Shown here: piece by piece, positions 58,021 to 64,000 of the stretch | How positions within the stretch are numbered: the stretch's first letter is position 1 | Layout: each line of letters begins with the position of its first letter | NCBI RefSeq assembly: GCF_900156495.1 | Contig: NZ_FTNT01000009.1 | Span: 62,001 to 126,000 of the forward strand | DNA length: 64,000 nucleotides | Origin: Williamsia sterculiae | Lineage (GTDB): Bacteria > Actinomycetota > Actinomycetes > Mycobacteriales > Mycobacteriaceae | Direction: 5' to 3' | Translations under genes and position numbers: made by a program | Notes under the pieces: generated by a model | Database searches by the model: none | Told to the model about the DNA's origin: nothing | The model's input: the letters and a program-made list of their open reading frames with translations, nothing else

Positions 58021-60606
58021 TCAGGGGCTGCCGGTACCGAGGATCCAGGTGTCCTTGCCCCCGCCGCCTCGCGAGGAGTTCACGATGAGGCTGCCGGTGG
58101 GCGCGACCCTGGTCAGTGCGGCGGGGGCGACCGTCGCCGCCACCCGGTCACCCGTCCCCCGGAGGTGGACGAAGGCGCGCAGATCCACGTGGTGCGGCCA
58201 GAAGCCGTCGTCGTCGAAGGTCGGGTGGGTGGACAACTGCACCACCTCCTGGGCGACGAACCGTTCCGGATGGGTCAGCAACTCCTTGCGCCGCTCGTCG
58301 AGCACCTTGTCAGTGGCCTCCGGCCCGATGGTGATCCCCGACCCGCCCAGGCCGTCGATGGGTTTGACCACCAGTTCCTCCAATCGACTGAGCACGTGGT
58401 CGCGCTGCTCACGCTCGGCGCACAACCAGGTGGGCACCTGATCGAGCAGGGGTCGTTCGCCCAGGTAGTACTCGATCATCGCCGGTACGTAGGCGTAGAC
58501 GGCTTTGTCGTCGCCGACCCCGTTGCCCAATGCGTTGGCGATGGTCAGTGTGCCCGCCTCGAGCGCCGAGACCACGCCGGCGCGCAGCGGTTGCTCGTCG
58601 ACGCCGAACGACGACAGCAGCATGTCCTCGTCCATCCGCGCGTAGATGGTGTTGACCGGCGCCGAATGGCGGCCGCGGTGCAGGTGGACGCGGTCTCCGT
58701 CGGTGGACAGGTCCTCCGGCTGGGCCAGGTGCAGACCCGCGCCGTCGGCGACGAGCTTGTGTTCGAACCAGGCGCTGTCGGTCCACCCCGAACTCAGCAA
58801 CACGTCGACCCCGTCGTCGGCGGCGTGCGGTGGTCGAGCCAGGGCGATGGTCTCGCCGATCATCGCCGGCACCCCATCGATGGGCAACACCGAGTCGGGC
58901 ATCGGGATCTCGGGCAGGAACTGCGACATCAGGTCGCGGTTGGCCATCGCGTACGCCACCCCCGACGGGACCCGAAGGTTGTCCTCGAGCACCACGAACC
59001 GCCCGGGTTCGGTGGCGATCAGATCGGTACCGCAGATGTGGGTGCGCACCGGTTGTCGCCGGGGGAAGCCGCCGGACCGCCGATAACCGGGCGCGCGGTC
59101 GAGGACCTCCGGGGGCAGGATCCCGTCGGCGACGATCTGCTGGTCGGTGTAGATGTCGCAGAGGAAGGCGTTCAACGCCAGTGCCCGTTGTTTCAGCCCG
59201 CGCGAGGTCCGTTCCCAATCGCGGCCGTCGACGATGCGGGGCACCACGTCGAGCGGGAAGATCTGCGCACGGTCCTGTCCGCTCACCCGGAAGGTGACGC
59301 CGTCGATGCTCTGCTCGCGCTCGATCTGATACTGCCGATGCCGCAGCTCGGCGGCTCCCAGCGCGGCGGCGCCCGCCATGATGTCGCGGTAGTCGGGATG
59401 CACGGTGAGATCGGGGGAGACGGCCTCGTCGCAGGAGTCCGGTTCGTCGTCCGTCTCGGTGCGGGTGTACCCGAACAGCAGGGTGCCGTGCGGGTCCGGC
59501 CGGGAGATGATCGGTTCGATGCTGCCCGCGGTCTCGGCGACCAGCTTGTCCACCACCTCGGACAGCCTGCCGCGTTTGCGCAGGATACGACGCTGCCGGG
59601 ACGAGGAACTGCCGTAGTCGACCGCGCGGGCGGCCAGTGATGAGATGGTGTCCCAATCGCCGCAGTCCTCGAGTTGGGGTCGCAGCGACGTCACCAGGTC
59701 GCCGACCACGCGTCGCGCCGGTTTCGGGGCCGCTGTCGGGATGTCGATCAGTGACCCCTCGAGACCGGACCGGGCCGCCTGCCAGATCGCCGCTCGATAC
59801 AGCGCGGGCGCCGGTGTCGCGCGGGAGTCCGGTTCGGCGGCGGCCCGCAGGGCCAGTGCTCGGTAGAGTCCGGCGATCAGCGTGATGGTGTCCACCGACG
59901 GGCAGCTGTCGCAGACCCGCAACTCCAGCGTCCGCAGCCGCGCCGACGGTCGCACGTCGAAGTAGACCATCCCCGGGTCGGCGATGACCCCGCTGTGGAT
60001 CAGGCGATGGATCTCGTCGTCGTAGTCCTCGGCGGTGCGCACGTCGGGGAACGGTCCGGTGGTCGGCCAGCGCTGCCAGACCAGGGTCCGGGCACTGGCG
60101 TAACCGGTGTCGGACCCATCGGACCAGAACGGCGAACTGCTGGACAGGGCGAGCAGGGTGGGCAGGTACGGCGAGATGCCGGCCGCGATGGTCACCGCCT
60201 CGTCACGGTCGGCCACGTCGACGTGCACCTGGGTGCCGCAGATGAGCTGCTCACGGGCCAGCAACTGGTAGTCGGCGAGCATCCGTCGGTATCGGGGGGT
60301 CTCGGTGACCTGCAATTCGGTGGGCACTGCCAGTGGCACCGACCCGGCGGCGACCACACCCATCCCCATGTCGCGGGCGGTATCGATGAGGATGTCGCGG
60401 TTGGCCCGCAGATCCTTGCGCAGCGCGTCGAGGGAGGTGAAGGCGCCACTGTTGGACTCGATGACGCACCGTTGCAGTTCCTCGACGTACGAGCCGGCAG
60501 GCAGTGCCGCCAACAACTCGGGTGCCCGCGGGGTGAGACGACGGGTCCGCAGGTCGATGAGATGGAATTCCTCTTCCACCCCGACCTTGCGCACCGGCTC
60601 TCCCAT
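58021..60606 (-). CDS. Fused carboxylate-amine ligase (GCS2/YbdK) and circularly permuted ATP-grasp protein
   Basis: 861 residues in two parts. Residues ~1-370 are a glutamate-cysteine-ligase family 2 domain: GVEEEFHLID, CGTQVHVDVAD and LELRVCDS carry the acidic and His residues that bind Mg-ATP and substrate. Residues ~390-855 are a circularly permuted type 2 ATP-grasp: RGLKQRALALNAFL, FVVLEDNLRVPSG, LVVKPIDGLGGSG and a final FWPHHVDLRAFV. Both domains form amide bonds with ATP through acyl-phosphate intermediates, so the protein could build a dipeptide or gamma-glutamyl compound in two steps. It is the first gene of the leftward cluster whose next gene amidates a carboxylate. No strong ribosome site is visible before the ATG at 60606. 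Confidence 0.9.
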   Translation of the reverse strand: MGEPVRKVGVEEEFHLIDLRTRRLTPRAPELLAALPAGSYVEELQRCVIESNSGAFTSLDALRKDLRANRDILIDTARDMGMGVVAAGSVPLAVPTELQVTETPRYRRMLADYQLLAREQLICGTQVHVDVADRDEAVTIAAGISPYLPTLLALSSSSPFWSDGSDTGYASARTLVWQRWPTTGPFPDVRTAEDYDDEIHRLIHSGVIADPGMVYFDVRPSARLRTLELRVCDSCPSVDTITLIAGLYRALALRAAAEPDSRATPAPALYRAAIWQAARSGLEGSLIDIPTAAPKPARRVVGDLVTSLRPQLEDCGDWDTISSLAARAVDYGSSSSRQRRILRKRGRLSEVVDKLVAETAGSIEPIISRPDPHGTLLFGYTRTETDDEPDSCDEAVSPDLTVHPDYRDIMAGAAALGAAELRHRQYQIEREQSIDGVTFRVSGQDRAQIFPLDVVPRIVDGRDWERTSRGLKQRALALNAFLCDIYTDQQIVADGILPPEVLDRAPGYRRSGGFPRRQPVRTHICGTDLIATEPGRFVVLEDNLRVPSGVAYAMANRDLMSQFLPEIPMPDSVLPIDGVPAMIGETIALARPPHAADDGVDVLLSSGWTDSAWFEHKLVADGAGLHLAQPEDLSTDGDRVHLHRGRHSAPVNTIYARMDEDMLLSSFGVDEQPLRAGVVSALEAGTLTIANALGNGVGDDKAVYAYVPAMIEYYLGERPLLDQVPTWLCAEREQRDHVLSRLEELVVKPIDGLGGSGITIGPEATDKVLDERRKELLTHPERFVAQEVVQLSTHPTFDDDGFWPHHVDLRAFVHLRGTGDRVAATVAPAALTRVAPTGSLIVNSSRGGGGKDTWILGTGSP

Positions 60607-60669
60607 TCGGTGAGCCTATGTCCGGTTCGCGGTGTCGGCATCCCGAGCAGATGCGGCCGAGCCGTCGGG

Positions 60670-61161
60670 TCAGCCCGTGGGGGTCACCCAGGTCCGGATG
60701 TCGGCGTGCACCACCTCGACCCCGTCGCGGTCGGTCACCGACACCGGGACCACCACGTCGACCCCGGTGGTGATCGCGGTGAAATCCACGTCGTCGAGGA
60801 CCGCGGTCGCGGTCAGTCCGGTGGTCGCCTTGGCCAGATACTGCGTCGACATGCCTTTGGGGATCCATCGGTGCGTGGTGGGCACCGTTGCCTCCATGAG
60901 CATGCCCATCGCCGTCTCGGCGAGGTTGCAGGCGGCGATGGCGTGGAAGGTGCCGAGGTGGTTGTAGACGCCGAACCACTTGGGGGCGGTGACCACGCAG
61001 CGCCCCGGCTCCATGGTCCGCACGTAGGGCAGGATGCCGCCGAAGTACGGCACCCGGGCGACCATGGCGACCGAGAAGATCGTCCTGCCGATCACGTTGT
61101 CGGGTAGGCGCGAGCGGACGCGATACGTCGGACTGGCCGGAGCGTGGTTCTGGGCTGCCAT
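60670..61161 (-). CDS. Hotdog-fold protein, DUF4442/thioesterase-like
   Basis: 163 residues with the hotdog layout: a central helix preceded by FGVYNHLGTFHAIAACNLAE, where the NHLGTFHAIA stretch is the typical DUF4442/PaaI-like helix start, followed by strands with TTHRWIPKGMSTQYLAKATTGL and TAITTGVDVVVPVSVTD. Members are acyl-CoA thioesterases or non-catalytic acyl binders. The usual catalytic Asp/Glu of PaaI is not evident; Glu in NLAETAMG is a candidate. It lies 35 bases behind the membrane-protein gene and 63 bases ahead of the ligase gene on the same strand, with no clear tie to either. Confidence 0.75.
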   Translation of the reverse strand: MAAQNHAPASPTYRVRSRLPDNVIGRTIFSVAMVARVPYFGGILPYVRTMEPGRCVVTAPKWFGVYNHLGTFHAIAACNLAETAMGMLMEATVPTTHRWIPKGMSTQYLAKATTGLTATAVLDDVDFTAITTGVDVVVPVSVTDRDGVEVVHADIRTWVTPTG

Positions 61162-61196
61162 GTCTGCACTCTACGAACGTCGTCGCGGTCGGTCGT

Positions 61197-62777
61197 TCAC
61201 GGACCGGGGCACACCACACCTTCGGCAGGGGTGATCGGCGTGTCCCGCAGGCTCCGCACCGCGTGGTCGCGGGCGAGATCGAATCCGGTCCACCCACGAT
61301 CGGTCCGCGCCTGGGCGGCGATGTCGCGTACCGCGCAGCTGCGCAACGGCTCCGGCAGTCGCAGGAGCTGATCGGTGGCGTCCGGCGACAGGTTCGACAG
61401 ATACCCGACGTCGATACGAGGCGCGCCGGGTGCGCCGGCCAGATATCGGTCGACATTGATGCGGGCGACCTGGGCGTCGGGGTTGTACGCGGCAAAGGCC
61501 AGCGCTGCGCCGATCGTCAACACGCCGACCACCCGCGCGAGGTGTCGCGTGCCCACACCGGCTCCGGCGATCAGCAGCGCGATGAGGACGGCACCCAGCC
61601 ACCACTCCGTGGCCAGCACCGTGATCCGCAGCCGGGTGGCGCCGAAGGCGTCCATGTACAGGTCCATGCGGCTCAGCGCGGAGGCCACCACCGCCAGCGC
61701 CGACAGGCACAAACCACCGAGGATGACCCGCACCAGGATCCGGCCGCGCGAGGTGCTGCGGTCGGCGTGATGCCAACCGATGGTCACCGTCAGGATGGTC
61801 AGGATCGTCACGGCGAACAGTTGCCAGAACCCCGAGCGTGCGTACTCGGCGTAGGTGAGCCCCGAGGTGCGCTGCACGTAGTCGTCGCCGCCGAACATGG
61901 CGCGGGCCTGCGTGGCGAGGAATGCCAGGTAGAGCACGAGGACGGTGCCGGTCGGTACGGCCCACGTCCACGTCTGACCCGGTACCCGCGTCGGGCGGGC
62001 CGCCAATTGGGGGTGTGCCTGGAGGATGAAGCAGCCGAGCAGGGTGAACACCCCCACCACCAGGGCCACGACGAGATGCCACGACACGTCGACATCGCCG
62101 ATCCGCGGGGTGAGATCACCCAGCAGCGAGGCGAAGGTGGCGTCCGCACCCGCGAACAGTGCGCCGAACACGAGCACCAGTCCGATCGTCAACAACCCGA
62201 CACCGACCGCCCGAAGGGGGTGGGTGATGCGCCTAGCGGCACGGGCGGCGGGCACACCACGGCCCGTCCAGCGAACAGCCGGGATCAGCAGCACGACGGG
62301 ACTGATCGCGGCGAACACCAACTCGCGTATCGAGCGGGCGCCGACCATCAGCGCGCCGGTGGTGACCGCGGCCAACGGCAGATACCACGGGGTCAGCCAT
62401 TCCGCGCTGCGCCAGCCGGGCACCGAGGTCACCGCCACTATGCCCACGGCGGTGCTGATCTGACCCCACCCGGGGCGTCCGGGTGTGCAGGTGAACACCG
62501 CCACCAGCACGGCTGTCCAGGCGAGCGCGAGCCCGATACCGCTCAGCTCGACGGGCACCAGGACGGCTGCGGCGACCGCGACCACGGTGACTGCGACCAG
62601 GACCCGACCCGATGCGGCGGCGGACCGGTCGGGGTCCAGCGACATCCAGGGCGGACGCGGCGGAAGGTCGGCCGGGGGGAGCGGAGGCGGTGGCGGAAGA
62701 GTGCCCACCGGGTACGGGGGTGTTCCGGGCTGGGGTGACGCAGGCTGGGGTGTTTCGGACCGAGGTGTTTCGGGCAT
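61197..62777 (-). CDS. DUF4173-type polytopic membrane protein
   Basis: 526 residues: a proline-rich cytoplasmic start (residues ~1-45, with a run of PPPPP) and then about a dozen hydrophobic segments, with no soluble domain of size except a polar tail of ~80 residues. The block GLTYAEYARSGFWQLFAV is characteristic of the DUF4173 (DUF4153-related) family, whose function is unknown. It lies 48 bases behind a two-component sensor kinase gene on the same strand, so it may be a target of, or accessory to, that system. Confidence 0.8.
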   Translation of the reverse strand: MPETPRSETPQPASPQPGTPPYPVGTLPPPPPLPPADLPPRPPWMSLDPDRSAAASGRVLVAVTVVAVAAAVLVPVELSGIGLALAWTAVLVAVFTCTPGRPGWGQISTAVGIVAVTSVPGWRSAEWLTPWYLPLAAVTTGALMVGARSIRELVFAAISPVVLLIPAVRWTGRGVPAARAARRITHPLRAVGVGLLTIGLVLVFGALFAGADATFASLLGDLTPRIGDVDVSWHLVVALVVGVFTLLGCFILQAHPQLAARPTRVPGQTWTWAVPTGTVLVLYLAFLATQARAMFGGDDYVQRTSGLTYAEYARSGFWQLFAVTILTILTVTIGWHHADRSTSRGRILVRVILGGLCLSALAVVASALSRMDLYMDAFGATRLRITVLATEWWLGAVLIALLIAGAGVGTRHLARVVGVLTIGAALAFAAYNPDAQVARINVDRYLAGAPGAPRIDVGYLSNLSPDATDQLLRLPEPLRSCAVRDIAAQARTDRGWTGFDLARDHAVRSLRDTPITPAEGVVCPGP

Positions 62778-62825
62778 GGGGGTATCGCCTCTCCGTGCAC
62801 GGTTGATCGCGGGTGGGGTGGTGGG

Positions 62826-63893
62826 TCAGATGGCCGGGCGGCGCGCCGGGAGTCGCACTCGGATACGGCAGCCGTGCGGGTCGTCGACGACCCCGATCTC
62901 ACCGCCGTGCAGGTCGACCACCCACCGTGCGATGGCCAGTCCCAGGCCGGTCCCACCGTCGCGGGAGCCGCCGCGGGTGAATCGCTCGAAGATCCGGGTG
63001 CGCTCGTCCGGGGCGATCCCCGCGCCCTGGTCGGCGACCTCCACGACCACCGTCTCGCCGTCGCGGCGCGCTCCGACGCAGACGGTGCCTGCCGGGGGCG
63101 AATGACGGACCGCGTTGTCGAGCAGGTTCGCCAAGACCTGATGCAGGCGTGCCTCGTCGGCCTCCACCGCCAGATCGTCGTCGATCTCCACGTGTAGACG
63201 GATGTCGGCGCGGGAACCGGGCGTCCCCGTCGCGACACCGCTCGTCGCCGTGCCCCCGGTCGCCATACGCAGACGGCATTCGGCCACCGCGGCGTCGGCG
63301 AATGGACGCAAGGCCACGGGGCGGTGGTCCAGCGCCATCGCACCACCCTGCACGCGGGAGAGATCGAGCAGCTCGGTGATCAGCCGACCCAACCGATCGG
63401 TCTGATTGAGGGCGAGGGTCAGCGCATCCCGATCCGGGACGCGGACCCCGTCGACGAGGTTCTCCAGCACTGCGTGCAGCGCCGCGACCGGGGTCCGCAG
63501 TTCGTGGGCCACGTTGCCGATCACCTCGCGGCGGTAGCGGTCCTCGTCGGCCAGATCGTCGGCCATCTGATTGAACGCGGTCGCCAGGGTGCCGATCTCG
63601 TCCCGGGAGGTGGCACGGACGCGGATGGAGTAGTCGCCCTTGGACATGCGGCGGACGGCACCGGTCATCTCCCGCAACGGCGAGGTCATCCCGTGGGCCA
63701 GCACCCAGGTCACCACGAAGGCGACGAAGAGCGCCATCAACAGTGCGTACCGGAACTGCCATTGCGCGGTGATCCAGAACGACACGCTGGAGGTGAACAG
63801 CGCAGCGCCGACCACCACCGACGTCTTGAACTTGAACGAGTGCACGGCGTCCAGGGGGCGCGGGAAGGTCAGTCCGCGGGGTGCCGACGTCAA
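62826..63893 (-). CDS. Sensor histidine kinase
   Basis: 355 residues. Two membrane segments (about 24-45 and 48-67) are separated by only a few residues, so there is no periplasmic sensing domain. Then come a HAMP linker (SPLREMTGAVRRMSKGDY), a phospho-acceptor domain with His130 in NVAHELRTPVAAL, and an ATPase domain with N-box NLLDNAVRHS, G1 DQGAGI and G2 GGTGLGLAIARW. The layout suggests detection of a membrane or cytoplasmic signal. The start is a TTG that overlaps the response regulator stop (TTGA at 63893-63890), so the two are coupled. Confidence 0.9.
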   Translation of the reverse strand: MTSAPRGLTFPRPLDAVHSFKFKTSVVVGAALFTSSVSFWITAQWQFRYALLMALFVAFVVTWVLAHGMTSPLREMTGAVRRMSKGDYSIRVRATSRDEIGTLATAFNQMADDLADEDRYRREVIGNVAHELRTPVAALHAVLENLVDGVRVPDRDALTLALNQTDRLGRLITELLDLSRVQGGAMALDHRPVALRPFADAAVAECRLRMATGGTATSGVATGTPGSRADIRLHVEIDDDLAVEADEARLHQVLANLLDNAVRHSPPAGTVCVGARRDGETVVVEVADQGAGIAPDERTRIFERFTRGGSRDGGTGLGLAIARWVVDLHGGEIGVVDDPHGCRIRVRLPARRPAI

Positions 63894-64000
63894 CGGACCA
63901 CCTCCAGCGCATACCCCACGCCGTGGACGGTGCGGATGTGGTGCGCGCCCACCTTCTGGCGCAACGACCGGATGTGGGAGTCGACGGTCCGGGTCTCACC
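63890..64000 (-). CDS. OmpR-family response regulator, C-terminal part (partial)
   Basis: The last 36 residues of a gene that runs off the right edge. TRTVDSHIRSLRQKVG and IRTVHGVGYAL are the recognition helix and C-terminal hairpin of an OmpR/PhoB winged-helix DNA-binding domain. The stop overlaps the start of the sensor kinase gene, its evident partner. Confidence 0.88.
   Translation of the reverse strand, partial: GETRTVDSHIRSLRQKVGAHHIRTVHGVGYALEVVR

Overview
The window comes from a high-GC actinobacterium of the mycolic-acid group (Mycobacteriales; a Gordonia-, Williamsia- or Rhodococcus-like organism is my best guess). The basis is the uniformly GC-rich coding sequence, many ATGA/GTGA start-stop overlaps, and a gene set typical of that order: a KshB-type steroid hydroxylase reductase, a mycofactocin glycosyltransferase, a WS/DGAT acyltransferase, Mce-associated-like membrane proteins, DrrABC-type exporters and an MbtH protein. 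I saw no tRNA, rRNA, CRISPR array, insertion sequence or phage gene.

Left part (1-9.8 kb): a truncated universal-stress-type gene coupled to an APC amino acid permease; an operon of four small membrane-anchored proteins that look like diverged paralogues; KshB and an alpha-methylacyl-CoA racemase family protein, both plausible in sterol or branched acyl-CoA metabolism; then an isolated mycofactocin-type glycosyltransferase, a PPOX/FDOR flavin protein and a WS/DGAT-type acyltransferase.

Middle (9.8-48.8 kb): a peptide biosynthesis locus. A DrrABC-like exporter operon runs leftward. From the divergent intergenic region a rightward unit encodes a 117-aa protein, MbtH, a 142-aa protein, and then a single 11,260-residue nonribosomal peptide synthetase. 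Reading the domains gives nine modules: C-A-PCP-E / C-A-PCP / C-x-A-PCP / C-A-PCP / C-x-A-PCP / C-A-PCP / C-A-PCP / C-A-PCP-E / C-A-PCP-E. The specificity residues read as Ser for A1 and A5 and Gln for A9. The first C-A pair resembles EntF, and the protein ends in an epimerization domain with no thioesterase or reductase. The two small proteins beside MbtH share a mini-domain resembling the N-terminus of an adenylation domain; the same mini-domain is spliced between C and A in modules 3 and 5 (the 'x' above). The 336-base stretch before the synthetase holds a strong hairpin, a possible 19-codon leader ORF with a good ribosome binding site and an internal hairpin, direct repeats and an ECF-like promoter candidate.

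Right part (48.8-64 kb): a family 2 glycosyltransferase and a secreted lipase; then a leftward cluster of six genes: a fusion of a glutamate-cysteine-ligase-like carboxylate-amine ligase with a circularly permuted ATP-grasp, an AsnB-family amidotransferase closest in character to the N-acetylglutaminylglutamine amide enzyme, an S9 peptidase, a GntR/FCD regulator, an NCS1 permease and an Asp/Glu (hydantoin) racemase family protein. Together these look like a system for making, trimming, sensing and importing a small amidated dipeptide or related cyclic amide. The window closes with a hotdog-fold protein, a DUF4173-type membrane protein and a two-component system whose response regulator is cut by the window edge.
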